A stretch of 64,000 bases of DNA from Congeria kusceri. Taxonomy: Eukaryota; Mollusca; Bivalvia; Myida; Dreissenidae. The notes beneath the pieces were generated by a model that saw only the letters and a program-made list of their open reading frames with translations, did not search any database and was not told where the DNA came from. The DNA is taken from positions 12,740,261-12,804,260 of the forward strand of contig CM051034.1 of assembly GCA_027627225.1 (NCBI GenBank). The letters are read 5' to 3'. Both the position numbers and the translations under genes were made by a program. This document shows, piece by piece, positions 47,601-62,300 of this stretch (the stretch's first letter is position 1; every line of letters starts with the position of its first letter).

Positions 47601-48254
47601 TTAGTAATGGTGAACTTGACCCCACCAAAGCCCAAGTGAGGTTTTGAAATAATGTGAAGTTCAATTGCAATAACTTAATTCATTCTCAAGTTGTTGAGCG
47701 GAAGAAGTTTTATTATTTTTAGCAACAGTGACCTTGACCCCACCCACCCCATATGCAATTGTTTTTCCAAGTGAGGTGTCAATATAATAAGGTACCCAGG
47801 TGTAGTTTCATTACAATAGCCCTATTCTGCAATAAATGAGTGGAAACCACCATCCCGAAACTGATTTTTTACTTCTGAAAACTGTGACCTTAAAGCTACT
47901 ACGTCACAGATTAGGAAAATGACAAAAATTGTTTCAAATCTGGTAAATTATTATATTTTTAGATTTTTAGGCTATCCCAAACGAGTCATTAAGTCTGCTA
48001 TTATTTGTATTGTTATTTTACTATTAAGTGATGCTTAATCTGCTGCATTTGATGAGTGTCATAAGTTTTACATTATAAACAACCTTTTTTATATGTGAAG
48101 TAGCAGCATGTCATACACAATCTCAAACGAGGTCTACATACAAGGTATTTATATAATTATGGAGTTTCATTACAGCAGCTTAATTTGTTTAGAGTTATTG
48201 AGCAATAATTACAATCTGATGCCGCCAAAACGCCTGCCTGTCCAACACGAGTTG

Positions 48255-48690
48255 CTTAAAAATGAAGCTGTAGTAGTTGCAAGTGCCCAAAAAATTATAA
48301 TTTCATAATATTTGAAAGGTCTGCAAAATAAAATGTTGTTGTAAAAATTGCATAAAAATTATTAATATAAAATTTACAAAAATAGAAAAAAATGAAGTTA
48401 CCTGTAAAAATTGCAATGCAAATAAATTATAATTTAATAAAAATGCAAGTGCCAATAAATTTTAATTTCAAGATATTTGCTAAGGTGTCCAAAATAAAAT
48501 TAAGTTGTAAGAATTGCAAGTGCAAAAAATATTTGCAAAGGTGTCCAAATAAAAATTTAGTTGTAAGAATTGCAAGTTCAAAATTTTTGATTTCATATTA
48601 TTTGTAAAGGTGCCTAAAATAAAAATGTATTTTTAAGAATTGCAAGTGCCAAAAAATTTATATTTCATAATATTTCATAGCCAACTTTAT
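48255..48690. repeat. About 70-bp satellite (roughly six diverged units)
   Basis: Units contain TTGCAAGTGCCAAAAAATTT, TTTCATAATATTTG and AAAGGTGTCCAAAATAAA. The same satellite recurs at 52530-52795. Confidence 0.75.
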
Positions 48691-48699
48691 GTACCATAA

Positions 48700-50110
48700 T
48701 CGTATCTAGCCTAATCAGCGAAGCGTCTGCTCTGTCAAGCACTTAAAGGGTTGAGCAAGTATCGAATTTTCTGCGATTTTCCGAAGATCACCGGACAATT
48801 GCTTCAAGTCATAAGTTTTATAGCCTTATCATAAAAAATCAATAATTGAATGCTATACTTTACAAGGCCGGGAAGAGCATTCTGACGCATATGGAAGACA
48901 CTTCCTCAGGCAGCAAATCGATATAGAACATATACGGAGGTTTTTACTTAACTGCTTATCTCGGTTTTATTAAAGATTTCTCAGGATTTTTGCAAATTAT
49001 TTCGGAAACTCCAATTTCTTTCCAATTAACTAGTACATTTTTATTTAAATTTCGAAAAAGGGACCATAACAGTTTTGTTTTTGTCAGTAGTGTTGTGTAT
49101 ATTTCTATTTTCTGCAATGATCCCGTATCAATTCTGAATTAGCTACTTTTATATAAAGAGGTAAGGTTTTTCTTTTCCTCTTATTGTATGCATAAAGATG
49201 TTAACATACATAATGATTTCAGTAAAAATATAATATACCCGTCTAAACTACGGTAACCTCGATTATTATTAGCAAACTAATTTAAATTTAATGTAGTATT
49301 GCGTTTTATTAAAATGATCATAATGCGACGTAATCCCTCAGACTGCCCAGATAGTCCCTGATAACGGATGGGGTGGGGGATCAGATAACCATCTTTATGA
49401 CACAGTCATAAATGTTATCGGATTATGTTGGCCATAGGCGGATCCACAGCTGAAGAGTCAATATAAAGTTATTTTCGCAGCTGAGGAAGTTTCTTCCATA
49501 TGACAAATAAATCAGTGCAAAATACTATTAATTCTCCGAAATAAACGTTCAGTGAAAATTTTTCCAAAAATCCAGCAGTAACAATCACCGGTTTAGCTTT
49601 TTGATTTAAGTATCATAATTATGTCGGTAATATTTGATTTGATGTGAACCGCAAATAGGAATTATACTTAGTAAGACAAACCGGTAATACTGTTTATTTC
49701 CTAATTATCGCCTTATTATCACCTTTTGTTTACATAATAACTTTAAAGTGTTGCCGGAACTGAAATAAAGAACTCAAAGATTGGCTACTTTTTTTTCGCG
49801 AAAAACATAACTGAGATATTATTTTTTCAGTTTTATACATTAATATAATGTATTCAGTTTTATACATTAGTATATTGTGTTTTATGTAAGTTATTGAGCA
49901 GTTTTACAAATTTTCCTATTTTTAAAGCATAGATTTTTATTACTAGCACCGCACTCACACTGCAAAGTTTTATATATGTAACTTTCCTGAAATATTAAGG
50001 AAATTGTATAGTTTACTTAATTTACGCAAAGTATTTATGTTAAGCAGTGTGCTCAGGCAACGGTTTTCAACCGAAGTCCCGAGGGTAAATAACCCCAATC
50101 ATTCATTATT
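48700..50110. other. Gene-free AT-rich intergenic sequence
   Basis: No gene, no clear repeat family and no convincing RNA gene seen. Confidence 0.4.
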
Positions 50111-50111
50111 T

Positions 50112-51495
50112 TTAGCTCACCTGAGCACGTGGTCGGTGAGCTATTGGTATAGGGGACCTCTCCGGCGTCGTTCGTATGCCGTCAACAATTTGGACCGTAA
50201 TCGCGATAAAGACTACATTTTTTATTCAATCTTGACCTAACTTGCACAGTTTGTGTATGACCATAAAATCTCGGATGGAATTGTTATTGGGTCAGATCAC
50301 ACCAGTAACACCAGAGTTATTGCCCCTGTTTCATGCAAAAAAAGTGCAAAAATGCCCTTTTCCAACGTTTAGACTTTATTTTCCATCCAATCTTAAGCAA
50401 ACATTCACAGTTTGTGTATGACCATCAGATCTTAGCAGACGCCCAAAATGGGCCAGATAGTATTTCATTAAATCTTCACCAATCTTGCACAGCTTGTCTA
50501 TTACCACGAGATTACAGTTGAAGTCAAATTTGAGCAAAATCGGACCAGAAACACAAGAGTTATTGCCCTTTGTTTGTTTGTGAAAAAAATATGCAAAAAT
50601 GGACATTATTCAAGATAGAGACTTCATTTTTCATCCAATCTTCAGAAATCTTGCACTCTTCGTCTATGACCATAAGATTAAAGGTGAACTCGAATATAAG
50701 CAAGATCGGACCAGAAACAGCAGAGTTATTGCCCTTTGTTTGTGAAAAAAATATGCAAAAATGGACATTATTCAAGATAGAGACTTCATGTTTCATCCAA
50801 TCTTCACCAATCGTGTACAGTTTGTCTATGAACGTAAGACTACAGGTGAAGTCCGATAAAAGCATGATCGGGCCAGAAACATCAGAGTTATTGCCCCTTG
50901 TGTTTGGAAAAAAACATCAACAAGTTATCAATGATTGGCTTGCACACATGATTTTTGATTCAATGTTGACCAAACTTACACAGTTTGCGCATGACCATAA
51001 AAATTGATTGATAAAATTTGATTTCCAACGGTTGCAAGACGTGCATGCAGTTATTTGTACATGCAACATTGAAGTCTTCAGAGCCTGCATTAACATCATT
51101 TATCATCATTGGACAGAAAATTATCAAAGAAAAAGCAAAACTACCTTATAGCACAGCCATCGCAAATATCGCATTGCAACTAGTTCTCCAAAACAGTTTG
51201 CGAAAAAGAGATCAACATTTACTGTTTCAACATTTTCCAGAATTGTCAATGACTTTATGAAAATGAGTCAGGTAAGAATATCGAGAAAAGTGATTTGAGA
51301 ACCATTAGCAAAAAAAACGCGCATCCACTACCCAACTTGTACTTTAGTTAGCCTATTGCACTAACCAATGTTTTAAATCAAAATTGATCCTATCCCCCTC
51401 TGCGTATTGTTCAGATACCTTAATTTTCAAACCTGTCACAACAGTATGGTACCAGTTCTCAGGTGAGCGCTTTGGGCCATCATGGCCCTCTTGTT
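50112..51495. mobile_element. AGCTCACCTGAGC element, second copy (about 1.4 kb)
   Basis: Closely matches 40530-42013 from TTTTTAGCTCACCTGAGC to CTCAGGTGAGCGCTTTGGGC and the hairpin GGGCCATCATGGCCC, with one internal unit deleted. Its frames are repeats of the 150-bp unit, not genes. Confidence 0.8.
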
Positions 51496-51499
51496 TCAC

Positions 51500-52525
51500 T
51501 TTTTAAGATGTATATAGCACAAGCATGGAGCGCTCATTAAGAGTACGTAAAAAAAATATTTACAAATTAATGAATGAAGGTGACACACGGTGTTTATCCT
51601 GTATATTTGTATACGACATTGATCCAGATCGGTGTTTACGGCAACAATATGACACCGGCTAGGATAAACATACTTACTAAAATTATAAAAATAAAACAAA
51701 ATCCATTTAAATAGAATATAACCATAAACAGTAGTTTTCTTTCAAAATAAAAAAAATAAAATTAAACCGAGAATTTTTCTGCCTTAAAATGATAAATAGA
51801 ACAAATAGAACATAATAGGTTATGGTACATTTTAAATGTTCATCCTCTTGTCAATCTATTGTACACTTATTCTAACTTAATCTCTGAATAGAAAATCAAC
51901 TTTCAAATAAGTTTCAATACTAATTCAACCAATATACGATAAAGCATATAAATGTCAGTTTTATTGCAGTCCGTCATTTATTACCAATATAAGACCGGAA
52001 AAAGCCGAATGCCGAGATGAATTTCGTACATTTTTCCGTGAATTGGGTGAAAATTACCACTAGAATCAATTACAAGTGATACTTAAGTTAACAAAGGACA
52101 GTCTAAATGCCAATTTTCATTAACAAAAATATATTGTATCGACAGGTAAATGATTTTCCTAGCTTATTCCACCTGTGCAATTTTGAATTTAAATACAGAA
52201 ATACTATTTTTGCAACAATTTCCTAACCTGCTGTCAGCAGATTTTACCAAACTCCCTATTAATTACATTGAAATAAGAACAAAATGACACCTATACTTTT
52301 AAACATTAAAACGACGGTTCAAACGTTAAGTTTTTAAAACGAAAAAAAATAGTTGTTGAGAGAAGATATTATATATTCAAATGCAACCTGGGCAAGTTTT
52401 TGATATTTAAATTATTAACAAAACTATGATTGTTTGAAGTAAACAGTTCTTAATTTTCCTATTCAATTCAATGTTAAATCTTATCATCGATTTTGATCGA
52501 TAGCGACAGTGGGATTGCATTGAAA
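51500..52525. other. Gene-free AT-rich intergenic sequence
   Basis: No gene or identifiable element seen. Confidence 0.4.
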
Positions 52526-52529
52526 GTTG

Positions 52530-52795
52530 GATATGGCAAAGGTGTCCAAAATAAAAATTTAGTTGTAAGAATGGCAAGTGCCAACAAAATTTCATTTCAT
52601 AATATTTGCAAAGGTGTCCAAAATAAAATTTATTTGTAAGAACGGCAAGTGCCAAACAATTTTAATTTCATAAAATTTGCAAAGGTGTCCAAAATATAAA
52701 AAAAATGTGGTAAGAATTGCAAGTGCCAAAATATTGTAATTTGATAATCTTTGCAAAGGTGTCCAAACACAATTTAGTTTTAAGATTTTAAATAA
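52530..52795. repeat. About 70-bp satellite (roughly four units), second locus
   Basis: Same unit as at 48255-48690 (GCAAAGGTGTCCAAAATAAA ... GCAAGTGCCAA). The two loci are about 4 kb apart. Confidence 0.75.
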
Positions 52796-53302
52796 AAATT
52801 CTTTAAAATAATTAAAATAATACACGCTTCCTAACTGTTCAGAAACAAGGCCATCGTAATGAATAATGCTTCAATATTAATTCTTTAAATGAACTTTATT
52901 TTTTCCAATGTTAATGTTGATCTACTGTTGATACGCCCCTTTAATATCAGTTTCCAATTGTTACAAATATCATTTGTTACAAATGAAACCAACTCTTTTC
53001 AGAAAGTCACTTAAGAAAATGTATATTTTATACAGGTTTAGACTAAAATAAATTGTGGATAAAATCCGTAACATGCAAGCAATAAAATAGTTTGATATCA
53101 CAACAAAAACTTGGAATAGTAAAATACAATAATTTAAGGTCCAAGAAAATTTTTCAATTATTTGTCACAAAATGTAAAGACCATAATTCTTCAGCATAAT
53201 TTAAGGACTGATAATATTTTCGATTATTTATAACAAGGTTTAAAGACACATTTTTAAGTATAACATAAATGTCTAGTGTCCCAAAATCGTAAGTGTCATT
53301 AA

Positions 53303-56300
53303 TTAGGTTTGATCGACGTCGATAGTGAGATCCATCTTGGTCATGATGGTGGGCTCGTTCATGCCGCCCCCACGCAGTCCCGCCAGGAAGACCTGTGGCT
53401 TCGGTACATTCGTGTAGCTATCCTCCTTCGTCTGAGTTTGTTGTTCCCTGAAGGACAGAGATTGTGATTGTTCTGGGAGTCAATAGAGGAAATGATCGGA
53501 ATGTAACTATTCCAGAGGTAAACTTCTATGCAGAATGTGTTATTTTGCTTTCTTTTTATTAAATGTCTGTTTTGAGCCCCAACCTGGCCAAATAACTTGT
53601 AAGGGGATTGGTACAGGTAAACCGATCGGTTTCGGTTTGCCCTACTTAAATCGGCTCAGCTTGCCCAAGAAAAGTGTATGTTAACTGACCACCGTTATAT
53701 TACTGAAATATTGTTAAATACGGCGAAAATTCCAAGCAAAAAAATAAATATAAATAAATGTATGGTTTATTTAATGTACCTTCAGGCACTACCAAATTTT
53801 ATTTTTTATCAAGTATACTTTTTGATGATTCAGTAATATTAAAGTTACTGGTAACAGAAGGTCCAAACAGGGCTCACTTTGCCATTTGCCAAATTAGCCA
53901 AAGGTGACCAAATTTCCCCATCTGGCTAAAGAAATTTCCACTTGGCTACGGCTACAATTTTTTCTTCATAAAACTTTTTAAAATACCCAATATAAGCTTG
54001 ATTTTCAACATACTAAGGTAAATTTTGCTAAAAAACATTTTAAGCCAGGGTGAGACCTGCCAAACACTAGGCCAAAAAAAAAAGGCTCGCTTCCGGTCTT
54101 CCAACTGACCTTTTACTTTTTCTGCTGACCCTACATATTTTTGGTCCAAATTTTTTATATTTTCTTTCCACCGAGCATTAAATTTGAATGATTGTTAAGT
54201 TTATCAACTTTTAACAGACAGTTTCAATGTTGGCATGTTGATCAGTTTGAGACAACAAGTTTTGCAATTTGTCAACACATTACTCATCTGTATTGTATGT
54301 TCGATCTAAATAGACACATATAATGGAACACACACCATCCTCCCTTACTAAAAAAATATATAAATAAAAAAAATATCCCCACCTACCAACCCTTTTGTTT
54401 TGAGCAGGAGACCAGAAACGGAACTATTTTTTACTTGGCCTTAGCATCAAGATTGCTAAAAACTATGGATATGAGGGGCGTCGTGGGAAAACCGGACTTA
54501 ATGCATGTGTGTAAAGTGTCGTCCCGGATTAGCCTGTGCAGTCCGCACAGGCTAATCCAGGACGGCACTTTCCTTTTTTGTGAAATTTTCTGTTTTAAGG
54601 AAGTCTATTCTAAACATAAATTCACTGTAGGCAGAAAGTGCCGTCCTGGGGACTGCACAGGCTAATCCGGGACGACACTTTACGCACATGCATTAAGACC
54701 GGATTTCTCACGACGCGCCACATATGTATTCACCGCCTTATACAAGGACTTTGTTGCTAAAAATGAACCCTACAGATGTAAATATACTATATTGATAAGA
54801 ATGAAATGCTGGACACAAAGGAAAAATGAGCTACAAATTTCTACCAATGTTTCATCAATAGTGATCTTTAGGGTTCTTCTTACAATTATAACTGAGGTGT
54901 GTCTTGGGAAACCTGAACTTATCGCATATGCGTAAAGTGTCGTCCTGGATTAGCCTGTGCAGTCGGCACAGGCTAATCCAGGACGACACTTTCCGCTATT
55001 ATATTTTCTGTTTCAAGGAAGTCTCTTCTAAACATAAATCCACTGAAGGCGGAAAGTGTCATCCCGCATTGGCCTGTGCGGACTTCATTCGGCCCAATTT
55101 TCCCATGACACGCCTCAATTGTAGTTAAGTAGGATTAACAATTTAACAAAGACATGAAATAGTCAAGTTACTTTCATTTCATTGTCTTTGGAAAGCTATT
55201 TATATGACTCTGTGCACTTTTGTTTTCAACTACATAAAGTTAATTTCCCTCGAGTTCATTAGATTTGTATCTACTAAACACATAGAAATACCGGTTTTGA
55301 AGTTGTCATATACTGAATACGTTTTAACAAATCGAAAGATTTTCACACAACACAAATGTTCGATTTCTTTAGTTTAATTAGTTTAAACCTATATATTTTA
55401 GCCAGATTGCATCAAAAGCCGTAGGCTTATAGAGACACTCTCAAGTCTGTTTCCTGGGTAGAACCAGTACTTGGTGTCTTTGGAAAGATCTTGAGAAAGC
55501 TTCTTAAGTGGGGATCGAACCCGGGAACTCGCGATCGCAAGGCGGACACCAAATCCACTTCACCATTGCAAGCTTTAATTTCTTTAATAAATGGTACTCG
55601 AATATACAGACTTTCACCATATATAGGGAATACTAGGTTAGTGTTGAATAAAGATAAGTTTATTTAGCGAGGCTTAGAAAACCTGAACATGAGGCTTGGC
55701 GAGTCGTTCACGTTTTCGTGCTGAGCAAGTAAAGTTATCTTTATTCAACACTTACCTAGTATTCTATTTATCCCATCATTTTCCGTCTTTATTTTGAAAA
55801 TAAACGAAAGAAAAACGCACTAAAAATAACGAAAAACATAAAATGACGTCACAAAATCAACAAGATGATGTCATTATACTGCACATGTTTGCTTTTATTC
55901 CACAGTATTGAAATAAAGCAAAGTTTATTCTATGGGATGTTATTTCGTCAATGCAGGCCTGATGATGGGATAAAAAATTGTAACTACATACTTTGGTGGC
56001 CAGACTTGAATGGCGGTGTCGCGACGCATGTTGCTGAGGACAGTCTGCATGGAGTGGGTCACACGTGTCCGTAAGTTGGCCTGCAATTCACACCAGCAAT
56101 CAAAGCTCTGAGAGACCAAGGAATGGACGGATGACAATGCTTGATTCTTAACATTCCCACAAGTATAATTTGATAACACATGCACACATTAAAATGATCT
56201 GTTTCAAAACATTAGAGATGAAAGCTTTGCTATAATATTGCTGCTTTAAAAGGTCAGACCATACACAGCTGAAATCAGTGTGTGTTTTTATTTGATATTG

Positions 56301-59300
56301 CATAAACATCCTGTACAGTTACGATTTGTTTTGTACATCAACAAACACAAGTTGCTAATAGTAATATATAAATAAATAATTAAATAGCTATTGATAAATG
56401 CCGATACTTAGTAGAAATAATTACAGAGTGACCACAATATATTGCATTAAATCAGATGTAAAATTTGACAATATCTTTAAACACTGGATTAAACACAGAT
56501 CAAGTCACTGACAACATCAACCATACAAATAGCCAACCTACCAGCTTGATAGCTTTCCTTCGAAGTTCCCATTCGTTCCACTCGTAAGATTTGACGATGT
56601 TGGCTTCCAGAATGTGTGTGTCCGTTTGTGTACCGCTGTCACACTTGGTGACTGGCTTTTCTATCATACGACCTTGGTCTTTCCCCTAGATGTCAAACAA
56701 GCAGGTTATTTATACTTCAAAGGTGTGACCTTTGACACCAAAATGAATCTTTGTGAACACAAGTGAATAAAAAATGTAAACTTAATTATTTCAGTCAAAA
56801 TGGCTGCTCTGAAAAAACTTACGAAAAACTTTAACTAAAATTTCAAAGTTAAAAAAAGGGCATAAATCTGTCAAAATATAAAATACAGAGTTCTGGGAGT
56901 TGCTTTCTCTGGTGGAGACGTTGACTGTAAATTAGTATTTCAAGTTTCAAGTAAATAGCTTTGGTATTTAAGATATTTGATATAAAAAACTTTAACCTTG
57001 GCCGGACGGACGAACGGATCTCGGAAGGTAATAATAGCCACAAAATACTCTTAACACCAAAATTATTTGTCCAAAAAATGTTCATTGGTTTCATGGGTCT
57101 AGCCCATCTTTAAATTGTACTGTAAAACAAACAGTTAAGTCCAATTAAAAATTAAAGATGAATGTTCAAAATTCCATTATGCGTGATCCTGTGACATAGG
57201 ACTTAAGAGACACAACTACATCTGAATTTCACAGTTTACCATTTTGTTAATTGGCATGACTTATTTGTGTGTGTGTCAAACTGTCACATTTGTGACCCAC
57301 TGTTTTGTTAACAGCAGAGGAACAGATAATGCACGTACATGTAAATTACACACATACATTTGGAAGATACACAGAGAAAATAATGATTTGGGTGTACATA
57401 CACGCAGAAAAATTAAAATTTGGGCATACATTTACACACAATTGTTCCCATGTTCACGTAATTAACGTCAAATTATAGTAACTGAAAGACAGAAGAAGAC
57501 GGAAGTTTTGACAGACCTGCCCACCTGAATGTGCATGTTCAGTTGACAATATAAGTCTTAAAATGTTCAGAAGTCTTACTTGTAACATTATTGTATTCAA
57601 ATAATGTTGCTACATTATTAACGATTATTTTAATAATGTTCAAATGAGGGGCGTTGTGAGAAAACCGGTCTTAATGAAAGTGCGTAAAGTGTCGTCCCAG
57701 ATTAGCCTGTGCAGTCCGCACAGGCTAATCCAGGACGGCACTTTCCGCTGTTATGGTATTTTCTGTTTCAAGGACGTCTCTTCTAAACATAAATCCACTG
57801 TAGGTGGAAAGTGTCATCCCGGATTAGCCTGTGCAAACTGCACAGGCTAATCCGGGACGACTTTTTACGCACATGCATTAAGTCCGGTTTTTCCACGACG
57901 CGCCTCAAATATTGTAATGTAATGTTGGATGTAAATTCACCACCACTTATCCTTAATTATCCCCACATTTTCAGACGTACGCCTACATTTACCCCCACTG
58001 CAAAAGCTTATCTGGAGCACTGGTTAACAGTTACACAAAACATTTGTAATTAATAAAGAAGTTTATAACAAGATATTGACTAAGGTTAATCTCGATGATA
58101 GGTCCTGTGCTGTAACAGTGGATACACGGAATTTCAGATCCCATGAATATGATATATTCCACTAAAACAGACTTTAAACTGGCCTAATAGTGCTCATTTA
58201 TTGCTTGAAAATATTACTGATTTCTGAACTACTGGTATTTGTAAAACTGTATGTCCTTAAAAAAAAAAATGCTACCCCACCCTCCTGACCGACTTACAGT
58301 GGCGTACGGGGTGATGGTGGCAAACTGGGTATGAAGCTCCAGCAGCTGGATAAGCTCAGGACTCCGCTTGGCCCCCTCAGCCACCTGCTGGATGTACCTG
58401 CATATGGAGACACATCATGCACTCAATGTACTGGGCTGGTATTGACAAAGATTCTTAAGCTATTCTTAAGTTGAAAATTAGAATTTGCGTTTGGAATACT
58501 GTGCATTAAATTATTGGTATGATGAATACTAAATATTAATACATTAATACATTTGAAATTATATTGCAACTACTGTGTAAAAATCTTCAATCAACGTGTT
58601 TCTTTTTTTTTTAAAAAGAGAGGAAAATTTCTGAATTTTCTACTAAGATTCTTCATCAATACCAGCACTATGCCCATATTCAGAAAGCTCCTTAGTGAAA
58701 ACTTCAGTATATTTAATTTTAATCTTCAATTAATAAAATTCCTTCAGTCTGTGGCTGTTTCATGCATTGGTCATTTTACATTCAAATGTTTCATACTAGT
58801 AAATATTCCTTTGATGTCTCGCCCTTTTGTGCACAGAAATGATAGGATTTCTACGGTGCCCCTAAAGTGAAATTATACACTTTTATTTAGAAATGTAACA
58901 TTTTTGTTTATTACGAAAAAAACATAATATTATTTCGTAAAAACGAAATGTATTTCGTGAAAACGTAAAACTCTTTCATCAAAACGTAATATCATTTCGT
59001 TTAAATGTAATATTATTTCGTAAAAACATAATATTATTTCGTTAAAACATAATTTTATTTTGTTAAAACGTAATGTTATTTTGATAAAAAGTAATGTTAT
59101 TTCGTAAATATATTTCGTAAAAACGTATTACTATTTCATAATTACGAATTGTATTTCGTTTAAACGCAATAAACGTATAGAGCTAATCATATATGGTAAA
59201 AATGTTATACCATTTTGTGATTATGAATAAATGTTTCATTTTTACGAAATACATTTTGTAATTACGACATAATATTATGTTTAAACGAAATATTAATACG

Positions 59301-62300
59301 TTTAAAAAAAAAAATTTTGTTCATAATATTACGTTTTTATGAAATATTATTGAGCTTTTCGAAATACATTTTGTACATACTAAATAAATAACCAGCATGT
59401 CCTGTCACTTTGGGGGCACCGTAGATTTCACATATAATATATGACATTTTTAAAACTATTTGCTCAATACAATTCGTCATTCATTAATCTAAAGGCAAGC
59501 ATTGAATTAACTTGCATGCTGGTAATATTTGAATATTTTTTTTAAAGTACAGTTCAACTAAGTACTGGTTCTACCCAGGATAAGGACTAGAAAGTGTCTC
59601 ACTAAGACTATGGCTTTTGACGCAATTGAGCTTAAATAAATAGCTTTAAACCATATGAGGCATGTCGTGGGAAAACCAGGCTAAATGCATGTGCATAAAG
59701 TATCGTCCCGGATTAGCCTGTGAAGTCCGCACAGGCTAATCCACGATGGCACTTTCCGCTTTTATGGTATTTTCTGTTTCAAGGAAATCTCTTCTAAACA
59801 TAAATCCACTGTAGGCGGAAAGTGCCACCCCGGATTAGCCTGTGTGGACTGCACAGGCTAATCCGGGACGACACCTTACACACACGTAATAAGCCCAGGT
59901 TTCCCACGACACGCCTCATATGATGCTCGGAACCAGGTATGTTACCCTTCTATGTTGTTAGCAAATTCCATGGCTGCCTTTTTGGAAGAAAAGGCATAGA
60001 AATGTTCCTTGAAGCGTAGGACTCCTATTTCAGGATTGGCAGGCAGTAGAAGGCGATCATATTTGGCTAGTGCCCAGGCACAAAATCCCTTAAAATATAA
60101 ACTGAATTCTTGAAACCTTTGCATATAGAATATAAAAACCTTAGGCTGAAAAAAACAGCCAAACCTAAAACATTTGCATTTTTATCACATGAAATCTAAT
60201 AAAAGGGAAGTGTAAATAGGTATTCACTAGAATTCCTTCAGGACCTTTTATTCACCATGAACATGAAAACATGATGAATACCTATATACAATTTATTTAG
60301 GAACCAAATAATGATCAAGTCCAGAAAAGAGAAGATAGTATTTAAGATGTAAAAAGTACCAATATGTCATTAGAATAGATAGTATTTAAGATGTAAAAAG
60401 CACCATTATTTGCTGGGCCCGGCTAGCTCAGATGGTACAGCGCTAGACTGTCAATACAGGGATCGTGAGTTCGAACCCCAGCCCGGCCACATAACTTGTG
60501 TGGGGATTGGTCATGAAATTATTTCTACCGCCATTCTCTCCCTACCTCTGATTCAAGTAGGGCAGTTGTCAGTTACTGGCATAGGTATGTGCACTTAGTA
60601 TTGGTAAACCGCTTAGATCGGCTAAGCTTGCCCAGGAAAAGCACAATTATGTCGGAAATTCCAGCTTGATTCGATTAAAATGACTTAATTCTGTTACATC
60701 ATGTACATGAGTTAATAAACAAGATAACACTTACCCGATACTGCAATGGTAACTTGTTGAAATTTTTTGTAGTTTCTGGAAAGATCCAATCTAAATCTCG
60801 GAAATCATTTGGATTCACTCTGTTTTCATTGCCTAACGTCTGAAAAGGTTACAGAGAAAGTCAATGTACAACAATTATAAATGTGTGTTCAAATGAATCT
60901 GTCTTTCAACTCTGAGAAACAACTGCTGGATGAGCTTTGTTCACACATGGTAGAAATGTAATCACAACTGAAAGGATTATTCATAGGTAACATATACATG
61001 ATTGCACAGAAGACAATTCTATTTTCACCAATAACAGAAGTGTTAAATGGATGGCACAACTACATTCACTGTAGTCAAATTCATTTAGCAGACAAAAGCG
61101 TCTATTTGATGCCATTTTATTTGGGTTGACACACATATTTGATATAAAATGAGGATATTTGTTTGTTTTCGGTGTGGAAACACGTTATATCATCAACAGA
61201 AAGGGAGACAATTAATATTTTCAGGAGCAATTGCGCGAATGAAAATATGTAAATTGTCTCCCTTTCCAGTGATGATATTAAGTGTTATCACACAGGAAAA
61301 AAATTAAATTATTGTATGCTATCGAGTATTTTTTACATTTAGAAAAAGTATTCCAGCACAGTGAGTGATATTTATAGAATATACCTCACTGATATTTTTC
61401 TATATTTCACTACTTAGCATAAAATAAACATAATTAACACAACACCAACCTCCTGTACTCTCTGCTCATCTGACTTGATGTTGACACCAGTGAGGAAGGG
61501 CATCAGAACTTCATCATTGAACAGCTCCCTATGCCCCTGCAGACAGAACAGACATTTACCAGTATATGCAAACAAATCTATCAAATGACTATTATCTGTT
61601 GTATTATCTACTTAAAAATACATGATTAATTATCCCATTTTTAAAAGTAAAATTGATGATAAAGTTATGACAGATAGAATAATGACTATAAATATTGGAG
61701 TAAAATTTATGGTTCTTGCTATCTGCACTTCCTCACAATACAATGCCCTTTATCAATAAAATGAGTTTCCTTTCAATCCCTGCAGTAGTTGTTATTTATG
61801 ACCACAACAATCAAACAAAGGGCATTTACTCCATAAATGCTGATGAGAGTTATGGTTCTTGTACTCTGTAGTATCTCAAAACACCCAGAAAAGATCTGTT
61901 CAATGTAAGTTTTAAGATATGAGGCGCGTCGTGGGAAAAGTAGGCTTAATGCACGTGCTTAATGTGTCGTCCCGGATCAGCTTGTGCAGTACAGATAGGC
62001 TGATCCAGGACGACATTTTCCATTTTACTGTTTTTTCTGTTTGAAGGAAGTCTCTTCTAAACATAAATCCACTGTAGGCGGACAGTGCCGCCCTGGGTTA
62101 GCCTGTGCAGACCGCACAGGCTGATCCAGGATGACACTTTACGCAAGTGCATTAAGCCGGTTTTCCCACAACATGTCTCACTTCATCATTCTATGGAAAG
62201 TTCTAAAAGGCGTGCATACCCTGGTGAACGGATCGAGGCTGGCCAGAATGTTGCTGAGCACACTCAGTAGCACCATCTCATCCTGGAAGCCACTCCATAG

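Noticed and set aside
60411..60483. A functional tRNA gene (Asp-like anticodon GTC)
   Set aside because: The anticodon stem has mismatches, and the head continues into a SINE body present elsewhere in the window.
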